Shown here: positions 1 through 9,400 of the stretch, piece after piece
Layout of the letters: each line of letters begins with the position of its first letter
How positions within the stretch are numbered: position 1 is the stretch's first letter
NCBI GenBank assembly: GCA_014190575.1
Contig: BJGQ01000032.1
Location: 1-36,724 of the forward strand
DNA length: 36,724 nucleotides
Source of the DNA: Bacteroidota bacterium
GTDB lineage: Bacteria; Bacteroidota; Bacteroidia; Chitinophagales; UBA10324
Direction of reading: 5' to 3'
Made by a program: the position numbers and the translations under genes
The notes under the pieces: model-generated
What the model was told of the DNA's origin: nothing
What the model saw: the letters and a program-made list of their open reading frames with translations, nothing else
Database searches by the model: none

Positions 1-2
1 GA

Positions 3-311
3 ACGGAAGCGATTGAAAGATTAACGCGCGCCATTGATGAATATAAAATTTCAGGAGTCGCTACTACCCTTTCGTTTGGTAAGTGGGTAATCAATCATCC
101 TGATTTTGTGAGTGGAAAATTTGATACTTCTTTCATTGCAAAAAATTTCACCGCCGATATTGAGTTGGATGAAATGAACAAGGATGAAAAAATAATTGCG
201 GCTTTAGTTGCTGCTTTGTTTGGAAATAAAAAAACTGCTCCTGAAAAATCTTCGTTGCAACAACGCGCTTCAAATAATTTTTCGAACTGGAAGAAGAACA
301 GAAGCGAGTAA
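3..311 (+). CDS. accC: Biotin carboxylase subunit of acetyl-/propionyl-CoA carboxylase, C-terminal end (5' truncated)
   Basis: Only the last 102 residues are present; the reading frame is open from base 3 to the TAA at 309-311. The segment AIDEYKISGVATTLSFGKW followed by SGKFDTSF is the typical C-terminal signature of biotin carboxylase, where the enzyme closes its ATP-grasp domain. In the family this enzyme uses ATP and bicarbonate to carboxylate biotin on the carrier subunit, the first step of fatty acid synthesis or of propionyl-CoA metabolism. The tail after KNF is charged and ends in NWKKNRSE, as I recall for Bacteroidota homologues. The part seen cannot separate the acetyl-CoA from the propionyl-CoA enzyme. 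The start lies upstream of the window. A GTG at 108 is internal to the gene and is not the start. Confidence 0.88.
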   Translation, partial: TEAIERLTRAIDEYKISGVATTLSFGKWVINHPDFVSGKFDTSFIAKNFTADIELDEMNKDEKIIAALVAALFGNKKTAPEKSSLQQRASNNFSNWKKNRSE

Positions 312-467
312 ATCATTTTAGATTTTTGAGTTAAGCTTTTTGATTTTTTTGCTTTTATAAATTTCGCACGAAGCAATACAGTATATAATTTCACGGAGAA
401 GCACAGAGAATTTTTACAAAGAACATTTTAACTCATCTATAAAATATTTTTCAAAAATTAAACTCTC

Positions 468-2036
468 ATGAAAAAAACAATATCCATTCTCTTTTTTTCA
501 ATGCTGATTATTTTTTCAATCAGCAATTCATCTTTTGCTCAACTTTCTGCTCAGACAATTGATAGTCTTGTTCAGAATGCAATGAAAAAATTTGAAGTGA
601 CTGGTGTTGCAGTAGGAATTGTTAAAGACGGAAAAATAATTTACGAAAAAGGATTTGGTGTGAAATCAATTGAAACAAAACAACCTGTTGATGTAAACAC
701 AGATTTTGCAATCGCTTCGAACAGTAAAGCATTTACATGTGCCGCACTTTCAATTCTGGTTGAAGAAGGTAAATTGAAGTGGACGGATAAGGTGAGAGAT
801 TACATTCCTGAATTTAAAATGTATAACGATTATGTAACTGAAAATTTCACCATTCAGGATTTGCTGACTCATCGCAGCGGACTTGGTTTAGGTGTAGGAG
901 ATTTAATGCTGTTTCCGGATGGCTCTGATTTTACTATAAACGATGTTGTTAAAAATTTTCAATTCTTTAAACCGGTTTCAGCATTCAGAACCCAATTTGA
1001 TTATGATAACCAATTGTACTTAGTAGCTGGCGAAGTGATAGCAAGAATTAGTAAAATGAGTTATGCAGATTTTATTCAAGCAAAAATTTTAATGCCACTG
1101 CAGATGGAAAACTCCTACAGTTCTTTAAGCAGAATGGAGGACAAAACCAATCTCGCCATTCCTCATTCAACAACTTCTGGCACAATCAAAAGCATGAATT
1201 CTTTTGGCGACCAAATCAACAGCGCGGCAGGTGGCATTTATTCCAATGTTCACGATATGTCGAAGTGGATGTTGCTTCAATTAAATCATGGGAAATATGG
1301 TAGCGATTTAAACTCTCAGCTCTTCACCGAAGAAAGTCAGCAGGAAATGTGGAAGATACATACAGTTGAAGATGCCTATCCGAATCCGAGATACAATTTT
1401 CATTTCAGGGGTTATGGATTGGGTTGGGAATTAGCAGATGTAAAAGGAAATCTTAGTGTATCGCATACAGGAGGATTACCGGGAATGCTATCTATCGTTA
1501 CAATGATTCCGGATTTAAATCTTGGCGTTGTGATTTTAACAAATACAGAAAATGGTGGCGCAGGTGTTTTCTCTGCTGTAAGTCAAACCATACTTGATAG
1601 TTATCTCGGGCTTTCTGATTTTGGTTGGACTGATAAATATTTTTCCTACTTCCAATCAATAAAAAGTGAAGGTGATAGCACCACCAAAGCGGTTTGGGAA
1701 AAAGTAAACAAGAACAAAAATGTTATTGAAAACAAAAATGATTTCATTGGAATTTATCAGGATAATTGGTTTGGAAAAATGGAAGTGTTTGAAAAAGAAA
1801 ATCAACTTTGGATTAAATCTTATCGCTCTCCTAAACTTACAGGACAATTATTCTTTTATAACGCAAATACTTTTGCCATTAAATGGAATTATCAGGATAT
1901 GAATTGCGATGCGTTTGCCCTGTTTTCATTAGATGAAAACGGAAAGGCACAAAGCATAAAAATGAAAGGCATTTCACCTGACATAGATTTCAGTTTTGAT
2001 TTTCAGGATTTAGATTTTCAGCGAGTGAAGGAATAA
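468..2036 (+). CDS. Secreted serine hydrolase of the beta-lactamase/penicillin-binding fold
   Basis: The 522-residue protein starts with a clear signal peptide (about residues 1-24, ending SSFAQ). It then shows the three active-site motifs of the class C beta-lactamase family (PF00144): SNSK at 84-87 (SxxK, nucleophile Ser84 and Lys87), YDN at 179-181 (YxN) and HTG at 333-335. About 120 residues follow that resemble the C-terminal lipocalin-like domain (DUF3471 type) often attached to such hydrolases. Members cleave esters, beta-lactams or small peptides in the periplasm or outside the cell; the substrate cannot be read from sequence. The gene stands alone: it follows accC by 156 bases of AT-rich DNA and ends at a hairpin shared with the convergent cca gene. 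An esterase or D-amino-acid peptidase role is more likely than true antibiotic resistance. Confidence 0.9.
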   Translation: MKKTISILFFSMLIIFSISNSSFAQLSAQTIDSLVQNAMKKFEVTGVAVGIVKDGKIIYEKGFGVKSIETKQPVDVNTDFAIASNSKAFTCAALSILVEEGKLKWTDKVRDYIPEFKMYNDYVTENFTIQDLLTHRSGLGLGVGDLMLFPDGSDFTINDVVKNFQFFKPVSAFRTQFDYDNQLYLVAGEVIARISKMSYADFIQAKILMPLQMENSYSSLSRMEDKTNLAIPHSTTSGTIKSMNSFGDQINSAAGGIYSNVHDMSKWMLLQLNHGKYGSDLNSQLFTEESQQEMWKIHTVEDAYPNPRYNFHFRGYGLGWELADVKGNLSVSHTGGLPGMLSIVTMIPDLNLGVVILTNTENGGAGVFSAVSQTILDSYLGLSDFGWTDKYFSYFQSIKSEGDSTTKAVWEKVNKNKNVIENKNDFIGIYQDNWFGKMEVFEKENQLWIKSYRSPKLTGQLFFYNANTFAIKWNYQDMNCDAFALFSLDENGKAQSIKMKGISPDIDFSFDFQDLDFQRVKE

Positions 2037-2066
2037 AATGCAAACTATTGTTGCATTATTTTTTCT
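2037..2066 (+). terminator. Rho-independent terminator after the serine hydrolase
   Basis: A 7-bp perfect stem, AATGCAA (2037-2043) with TTGCATT (2051-2057), has a 7-base loop and is followed by a T-rich run. It begins directly after the TAA stop and overlaps the end of the convergent cca gene, so it could slow transcription from both sides. Confidence 0.6.
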
Positions 2067-3504
2067 TTAAAAAAATTCCTCGTCGTCCCGCTTCTTCCAG
2101 CATAAACTGATATGCTTCTTCATAATTATTATTGAGTTTACCATCGAGTATAGCTTCGCGAATCGCATCTTTTATTTCGCCCACTTCTCTTCCAGGTTTT
2201 AAATCGAATGTTTCCATAATGATTGCGCCGTCTATCGGTGGTTGAAAATTGCGGAGGTTGTCTTTCTCTTCCACTTCCTTCATTAAAATCTGCACCAGTT
2301 CAAAGTTGCGCAGAAAGCGGATTACCTTTTTTTCATTCTTGCTGGTGATATCTGCTTTGCATAGTTTCATTAAGTCATCCACATCTTCTCCGGCTTCAAA
2401 CATCAATCTGCGAATGGCGGCATCTGTCACTTGCTCTTTTGATAAACTGATTGGGCGCAGATGTAACAGTACCAGTTTCTCCACATACTTCATCTTCTCG
2501 TTCAATGGCAATTTAAAACGACGGAATATTTTAGAAACCATCCTCGCTCCTACTGCATCGTGTCCGTGAAAAGTCCAGCCGGTGCCGGGTTCAAATCTTT
2601 TGGTAACAGGTTTTGCGATGTCGTGTAACACTGCTGCCCATCGCAGCCAGAGATTATCGCTCTTCAAACAAACATTATCAATCACCTGCAGGGTGTGATA
2701 AAAATTATCCTTGTGTCCCTTGCCTTCCTTCATCTCGGTTCCGGCGAGTGCCACGAACTCCGGAAAAATTAATTGCATGATTCCGGTTTTATACAACAGG
2801 TCTAAACCAACAGATGGTTTTTGCGACAACAGAATTTTATTGAACTCATCCGTAATTCTTTCAGCACTTATAATTTTTATGCGCGCACAATTATCACTGA
2901 TTGCCTGTAAAGTCTTTTCTTCAATCTGAAATTGTAATTGCGATGCAAACCGTATTGCGCGCATCATGCGCAACGGATCATCACTGAAAGTTATGTTCGG
3001 GTCGAGCGGAGTTTTTATTATTCCGGCTGCTAAATCTTTCAATCCCGAAAACCGATCAATCAATATTCCTTCTTCTTCATTCAGCAATTCAAACGCAAGT
3101 GTGTTGATGGTAAAATCTCTGCGGCACAAATCATCTTCCAGTGTGCCCGTTTCCACAGAGGGGTTCCGCGAGTTTTCTGAATACGATTCTTTGCGTGCGC
3201 CAACAAATTCAACATCCAGATCGTGATACCGGAATTGCGCAGTGCCGAAGTGTTTGAAAATATTTACGGTTGGTTTTGGTTTAAACTGTTTTGCTGTTTG
3301 TTCGGCAAATTCAATTCCGTTTCCCACACACATAAAATCCATATCCTTGCACGGACGATTCAAAATTTTATCGCGCACATATCCGCCAATTAAAAACGCA
3401 GACACTTTTAATTCCTTTGCTGCTCGAGAAGTTTTTACAATGATTTCATTTTCTTCATTGGAAAAACTGATTTCGGGTAATTCTTTAATACTGAAAATTT
3501 TCAT
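2056..3504 (-). CDS. cca: CCA-adding tRNA nucleotidyltransferase with HD domain
   Basis: The 482-residue protein adds or repairs the 3' CCA end of tRNA, using CTP and ATP. The class II head domain is complete: GGYVRD at 40-45, the metal-binding pair Asp54 and Asp56 in CKDMDF, RRDFTIN at 128-134 for ribose and base recognition, and the DDPLRMMRAIRFA helix at 175-187. An HD phosphohydrolase domain follows, with the His-Asp pair at 294-295 (VLHDIAKP). This HD-containing architecture and the length are usual for Bacteroidota, where one enzyme generally does the whole CCA addition. It is convergent with the serine hydrolase and has no operon partner. No signal peptide is present, so it is cytoplasmic. 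A pure poly(A) polymerase is the only serious alternative and fits the phylum less well. Confidence 0.93.
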   Translation of the reverse strand: MKIFSIKELPEISFSNEENEIIVKTSRAAKELKVSAFLIGGYVRDKILNRPCKDMDFMCVGNGIEFAEQTAKQFKPKPTVNIFKHFGTAQFRYHDLDVEFVGARKESYSENSRNPSVETGTLEDDLCRRDFTINTLAFELLNEEEGILIDRFSGLKDLAAGIIKTPLDPNITFSDDPLRMMRAIRFASQLQFQIEEKTLQAISDNCARIKIISAERITDEFNKILLSQKPSVGLDLLYKTGIMQLIFPEFVALAGTEMKEGKGHKDNFYHTLQVIDNVCLKSDNLWLRWAAVLHDIAKPVTKRFEPGTGWTFHGHDAVGARMVSKIFRRFKLPLNEKMKYVEKLVLLHLRPISLSKEQVTDAAIRRLMFEAGEDVDDLMKLCKADITSKNEKKVIRFLRNFELVQILMKEVEEKDNLRNFQPPIDGAIIMETFDLKPGREVGEIKDAIREAILDGKLNNNYEEAYQFMLEEAGRRGIFLKKK

Positions 3505-3647
3505 TCGTGCGGCGAAGATAGAACGACCAAGCGAAGCAAAAAGAAAATGTGATTTACATTCCGCTTTGATTTCACATTCACTTGGTAAAAAACAGCAGTT
3601 GGTTCGACCACTAACATTTACATTTACGCAACAATAAATCTTTTCAA

Positions 3648-4368
3648 ATGAAAAATTTTTTTTCTTCCTCTTTTAATATCATTCTGCATTGTTGATGATT
3701 CAACAGCGCAATCGTTCAGCTTTGTTGAATCCAATGTTCAATACTTAACTCCTGCCTGCGGTGGTTACAATGATTACTATGTGCACATGCGCAATGAAAA
3801 AAATGACAGCTTGCTTATGCAGTGGAAAGCAATTGTAAATCCAATGGACAGTTGCTGGTTGTTTCAATATTCCATGTGCGATAATTATACTTGTTATCAA
3901 GGAATTCCATCCACTCCAATGACCATGACAACTGTTGGCCCCGGTGATACCACTGATTTGAAATTCAGCAGCAATGCCTTTACTCATTTTTCCGGAACTC
4001 CTGTTGTGAAAGTTTTGGTTTGGGATATGGATATTCCTTCATCTGTTGATACCATAACTTATTACATTACCATTTGTCCCGATTCGGTTGCCTGTGAATA
4101 TTATTCATCAGGAACAAAACCGTTGTTAAATAAAATTGAGGTGAAAGTTTTTCCTGTTCCTGCAAATGATAAAATAAATTTAAAGTATCCGATTTTATTC
4201 AATGGAAAAATTTCGATTACTGATTTGAGTGGCATAGAAATTATTTCCATTCCTGCAAAAGGAAATTCTACTTCGATAAATATTGAATGGATGACTAAAG
4301 GAATTTATTTTATCAGAATTTCAGAAAACAATAAAATAGAATTCACACAAAAATTTATCAAACTTTAA
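3648..4368 (+). CDS. Small secreted protein with T9SS sorting domain, signal peptide split off by a single-base frameshift
   Basis: The intact part reads in frame from about 3652 to the TAA ending at 4368 and finishes with a T9SS type A sorting domain (VFPVPANDK through KGIYFIRISENN). An ATG at 3648 lies one base out of frame, just before a run of five A and eight T (3651-3663). Removing one base from that run gives a 239-residue protein whose start reads MKNFFLPLLISFCIV and then DDSTAQ, a textbook Bacteroidota signal peptide. As written, the ATG frame stops at 3693-3695. A GTG at 3781 would give a 195-residue protein with no signal peptide, so it is a poor choice. The mature region (CGGYNDYY, repeated Asp/Thr-rich strands, several Cys) resembles no family I recognise. 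It is followed by a terminator. Confidence 0.72.
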
Positions 4369-4392
4369 AGAATAATTGACAATTAATTATAG

Positions 4393-4420
4393 AAAAGGCA
4401 TTTGAAAAACGCCTTTTTTT
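4393..4420 (+). terminator. Rho-independent terminator after the small T9SS protein
   Basis: AAAAGGC (4393-4399) pairs with GCCTTTT (4411-4417) around an 11-base loop and is followed by more T. It separates the small T9SS gene from the cytochrome gene, so the latter probably has its own promoter. Confidence 0.7.
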
Positions 4421-4467
4421 ATTTCATGAAATTGCACAAAAAAATTATTATAAATTATATTTCCAAT

Positions 4468-4475
4468 TACATTTG
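4468..4475 (+). promoter_or_regulatory. Candidate Bacteroidota -7 promoter element before the cytochrome gene
   Basis: TACATTTG matches the TAnnTTTG consensus of the Bacteroidota housekeeping sigma factor exactly, 16 bases before the ATG at 4492. No convincing TTG-type -33 element sits at the usual distance, so this is a motif match only. Confidence 0.35.
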
Positions 4476-4491
4476 AAGAGTACTTTTCATT

Positions 4492-6414
4492 ATGATAAAA
4501 TCAAAATCGGTAATTGCAATTTTCATTTCATTTATTATGATTGTAGCATTCTCCTACCTGAATGCCAATCAGAATTCAACCTATGAAGCATTAAAACACA
4601 GCCAGCACAGAAACCCAATTGATTCGGGTGAATATTTTCTTAGCTCTACTATTTGCAATGACTGTCATGGTTTTGATACATCTCATCTTGCTAATCTGGA
4701 TTTAAACGGAAATGATGTGAATGTTTACGATGACTGGCGAACATCTATGATGGCGCTTTCAGCTAAAGACCCCTTTTTTTTCGCAAAAGTCAGTCATGAA
4801 ATAACAGTTGATCCGGGGCATGCAAACATGTTGCAGACTAAATGTTTAGACTGCCATGCACCAATGGGTGCTTTTACAGCACTCTTTCACGGAGCGTCAT
4901 CTTATACATTGAATGATTTAGCCTATGACACTTTGGGGCTTGAAGGAGTTTCATGTACATCATGTCACACAATAGGTACTGATGGATTGGGTTCAAGATT
5001 TTCAGGAAATATTCCATATGATACTACAAGAAAAATATTCGGTCCCTTTTTAAATCCTTTAATGGGTCCAATGCAATTATATACTGGATTTACTCCAACA
5101 TTCAGCGGGCACATGAGTACTTCTGCTGTTTGTTCTCCTTGTCACACATTGCAAACTCACACTACAGATTTAAGCGGTAACTTAACCGGTGGAACTTTTG
5201 TGGAGCAAGCAACCTATCACGAATACTTAAACTCAGCTTTTCCTTCGCAACAAATTTATTGTCAAAGCTGCCACATGCCACAGTTGGAAGAACAGGTTGT
5301 AATTGCAAATCACATACTTTCATTGCAGGGGCGTTCACCTTTTAACCTTCATCAGTTTGCAGGGGCAAATCAATTTATGCTCAATTTAATAAAGAATAAT
5401 AAATCAACATTGGGTATTGATATTCCAGATGCATATTTCGATTCAACAATACTTTACACGACAAAAAATCTGATGCAAAATTCTGTTTCCATTTTTTTAA
5501 ATCAAGATAGCCTTGATGCTGATACTTCTTATTTCAGCTTAACACTAACAAACAAAACGGGGCATAAATTTCCATCGGGTTATCCATCTCGAAGAGCAGT
5601 GGTTCAGTTTGTAGTTTTAAAATCAAATGGAGATACGCTTTTTAAATCAGGAATTTTCGGAAGCACTTATGAAGTAAATAATATCTCAGCACCATATGAA
5701 AAACACCACGATATTATAAAAATGCAAACTCAATCCCAGATATATGAAATGATAATGGGTGATGTAAATGATAATAGAACAACAGTGCTTGAGCGCGCAG
5801 CATCTACTTTAAAAGATAACAGATTGGTGCCAAACGGATTTACAACAAATCATTATACTTATGATACTGTTAAAATCGACAATGATGCTTTAGCGGATGC
5901 AGACTTCAATAAAAACTCAACAGGTGTTCAAGGGAATGGAAAAGATATTGTTCATTTTCACATTCCTTCAAATGGTTATGATGGCGTAGTGAATGTATAT
6001 GCTAAAGTTTTTTATCAATCAGTTCCTCCCGGTTGGTTGCAGGAAATGTTTTCGTATTCAACAGCTTTGATTGATACTTTTAAAAGCATGTATCAAAATG
6101 CTGATAAAACTCCGGTGCTTTGTGCGAGCAGTGAATTGTTGAACATTCAATTGCCCTCAGGAATAGGAAATAATTTTTCAGTTAATGGTGTTTATGTTTA
6201 TCCGTCTCCAACAACTGATGGACTGCTAACTATAAGAGGTGCTGGTATAACTTCTTATGAACTGTTTTCTTCTGACGGAAAATTAATTTCTAAAACGAGT
6301 GGAAAAAATTCCAATCTGATTTCAGGAATTCAATTGCCTGATCAAACAGGAATTTATTTTATCAAAGTTGTTAGTTTAAGTGGAACTCATATTTTTAAAA
6401 TTTTTCGCTCATGA
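4492..6414 (+). CDS. Secreted pentaheme cytochrome c with T9SS sorting domain
   Basis: The 640-residue protein has an N-terminal hydrophobic signal (about 1-25) and five CxxCH heme-attachment motifs: CNDCH (55-59), CLDCH (118-122), CTSCH (155-159), CSPCH (214-218) and CQSCH (257-261). Further histidines (for example 110, 133, 207, 243) could be distal ligands. The WRTSMMALSAKDPFF stretch (82-96) and GHKFPSGYPSRR (357-368) are seen in multiheme cytochromes of the c554/c-prime-like group. The C-terminal third is beta-rich and ends in a T9SS type A sorting domain (VYPSPTTDG to TGIYFIKVV). Heme is attached in the periplasm; the sorting domain then implies passage across the outer membrane, giving a surface-bound or released electron carrier. 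The propeller gene follows by 81 bases and may share its transcript. No partner oxidoreductase or heme maturation gene is in view, so the redox partner is unknown. Confidence 0.88.
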   Translation: MIKSKSVIAIFISFIMIVAFSYLNANQNSTYEALKHSQHRNPIDSGEYFLSSTICNDCHGFDTSHLANLDLNGNDVNVYDDWRTSMMALSAKDPFFFAKVSHEITVDPGHANMLQTKCLDCHAPMGAFTALFHGASSYTLNDLAYDTLGLEGVSCTSCHTIGTDGLGSRFSGNIPYDTTRKIFGPFLNPLMGPMQLYTGFTPTFSGHMSTSAVCSPCHTLQTHTTDLSGNLTGGTFVEQATYHEYLNSAFPSQQIYCQSCHMPQLEEQVVIANHILSLQGRSPFNLHQFAGANQFMLNLIKNNKSTLGIDIPDAYFDSTILYTTKNLMQNSVSIFLNQDSLDADTSYFSLTLTNKTGHKFPSGYPSRRAVVQFVVLKSNGDTLFKSGIFGSTYEVNNISAPYEKHHDIIKMQTQSQIYEMIMGDVNDNRTTVLERAASTLKDNRLVPNGFTTNHYTYDTVKIDNDALADADFNKNSTGVQGNGKDIVHFHIPSNGYDGVVNVYAKVFYQSVPPGWLQEMFSYSTALIDTFKSMYQNADKTPVLCASSELLNIQLPSGIGNNFSVNGVYVYPSPTTDGLLTIRGAGITSYELFSSDGKLISKTSGKNSNLISGIQLPDQTGIYFIKVVSLSGTHIFKIFRS

Positions 6415-6495
6415 AAAATATTTTTTCAGTTGTAGATAATTTATTTACTTTTCCATCCAATTCAAAAACCAAATCAACCCCAAAATAATCTTTAC

Positions 6496-9400
6496 ATGCA
6501 AAACACCATCTCAAAAATTGCATTTTCATTTGTACTAATGATTTTGCCTGCGATATCATTCGCCCAATTCAGCTTCACGGGTTCAAACAGTAATGTGATG
6601 TCCAATTCGAATTATCACAGTGGATGCACAGTTACCGTAGCCGACTGGAATTCAGACGGACTTGATGATATTATTGTGCTTGATCAGGCACATAATTGTT
6701 ATATAGAAAAACAAAATGCTGATGGTAAATTCTCCACTATACATATAGGAGATTTTACAGGAATTGGTTCCGCATGGGGAATGGCTGCAGGTGATTTTGA
6801 CAAAAATGGTTTTTTAGATATTGTTGCCGGAAATGGGTCGGTAAAAGTTTTTATGACTGATGCAAATGGCGCAATAGGCGCTGCAATAAGTTTACCTCTA
6901 ACAAGTATTTTTTTACAGAATGTAACACTTGGTGATTTTAACAACGATGGCTGGTTAGATATTTACGGCTGTCATGATGTAGGTGAATCTAAAATTTGGT
7001 TAAATGATGGTACTGGAAATTTTCCTGCTCCGATTGAATTTACAGGTAGTATTTCTGGTAACACACTAACTGTTACAGCTATGGTAAGTGGAACAATTCC
7101 TTTAGGGTTTTATTTATCCGGAACAGGTGTTTATTCAAATACAAAAATTGCTGCTTTTGGTACAGGAACAGGTGGTGTTGGAACTTATACTCTTAGCAAT
7201 TTATCTACAGTTGCTTCTACTAATATGATAGCAAAAATATTCAATACAAATGTTTCAGGTACAGGTGCAAATGTTAACGCTACCGGAAATGATGATTCTG
7301 GAAATTATGGAACAACTTGGTCTGATTATGATTTGGATGGCGATCTAGATTTTTATGTTTCAAAATGCCGTCAGGTTACAGCAGTTGATATGAGAAGACA
7401 TGATGTATTACATGTTAATGATGGCACTTATCATTTTAATGCTGATTTCGACGACATTAATATTAACGATCAGGATTCTGTTATTCTGGATTTAATTTGT
7501 CCTGATCATAATGCAGAAACATGGACCACAAATTTCGGAGATTTTGACAACGATGGTGATTTTGATTTATTAAGAACAAGTTATACTGAAATTTCTGAAT
7601 TGTGGGAAAATGATGGTACCGGTCACTTCACAGATATTACCACATCTTCCAACTTTGATATTGGTACTTTATTTCAAATTGAATCACAAATTGAAGACTT
7701 TGACAATGATGGATTTCAGGATATTATTTTGACAGGCGATCGTGAAATATTTTTTCGCAACAATGGAAATATGACTTTTACTCAGTATGATAATACTGTT
7801 CTTCCCGGCGATTTAGGCTCATTTGCCACAGGGGATCTCAATCATGATGGATTCATTGATATTTATGCCTGTTACAATTCTATTTATGTAAATCCAGGTT
7901 CAACCGACGATGAGATTTTTCTTAATAATGGAAACACAAATCATTGGATAACTTTTAACCTATTAGGAACTGTAAGTAATAACGGAGCAATTGGTGCGAA
8001 CATTAAAATATATACAGCTCTGGGAACTCAGGTTCGCGAAGTTCGCGCCGGTGAAAGTTACGGAACTGAAAACGCATTTAACCTGCACTTTGGTTTAGGA
8101 GTTAACACTACTGTAGATTCAGCAATTATCCGTTACCCTTCAGGAATTACCAATAAACTTTACAATTTAGCTGCTGATCAATTTGTTTCAAATGTTGAAA
8201 CTGGAGGGTGTACAATTCAATCAGGAAATATTTCATACACTGGTTCAACTACAATTTGTCCAGGGCAACATTTAACACTTACAGCCCCTGCAGGTTACAC
8301 TTACCTTTGGGTTGATGGATCCACTAACCAAACTTATGATGCAACAAATTCAGGAAGCTATTCGGTACAAATCTCCAATGGTTCTTGTTCTGTAAATTGC
8401 CCAAGCATTCAAATTTTTAATGATTCACAAAATGCTCCTGTAATTTCTACCTCTGATCCTTTAAAAGTTTGTTTAGGTACACCTGTTATTTTAACTTCAT
8501 CTTCTGCTGCTTCTTATAACTGGTCAAATGGTGAAACCACTCAAAGTATTACAGTAACTCAAGCCGGTTCATACAATGTTTCAGTTCCCGGAACAGGTGC
8601 CTGCCCATTCTTAGGTTCTAATGATATTGTTGTAAATGAGATAGATGTAACTGAACCAACTGGTACTGATGATTATATTCCATCTGGTTCAACAGCAACA
8701 TTAAACGCATCCGGAACTGATGTTCATTGGTTTGATTTAGCTACTGCAGGTACTGAGCTAGGTGCGGGAAACACATATACTACTGCACCGCTTAATTCAA
8801 CAACAATTTTCTATGCTGAAAACAGAATTTCCTGGGGTGGTGGAAGCGGTGCAGTTGGCGATCTTTATCATTCTGGCACTCAACTTTTCAGTTCTGGTAA
8901 CACTACTAATGCTTCCATTAATTTTGATGCAGACTCTGCTGTGATTCTTAATACTGTAAAAGTTATTACTGATGCAGCCGCTACAAGAAGATTTGTATTG
9001 CTGGATAATATTGGAAATATTGTTGACAGCTTAAGCGTATACATTCCTCTTGATTCAACTGTAGTATCATTAAACTTTAATGTTCCAGCTGGCACAGGTT
9101 ACTCGCTCACTACTGATGCAACTATCAATAATGCAAACTTAGGTTACAATGCTCCCCGCTTTGAGCGCAGTAATACTCCAGGAACCGGAAACTATCCTTA
9201 TGTTTTAGCAGGTTTTGTAACTCTTACCGGAAACAATCAGAACAATGGTTATTACTACTATTTCTATGATATGCATTTTGAAAAACCAATGTACACCTGT
9301 ATTAGTAATCGCGTTGCAGTTACTGCTTTTATAACCACAGGAATTTCCACTGTTGATGCAAGCATTGGAGTAAACATTTTCCCTAATCCTTCTGATGGGT

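Noticed and set aside
3781-4368. Small T9SS gene starting at GTG 3781
   Set aside because: The same frame continues upstream through coding-like sequence to a signal peptide that only needs a one-base correction; a T9SS cargo without a signal peptide would not be exported.
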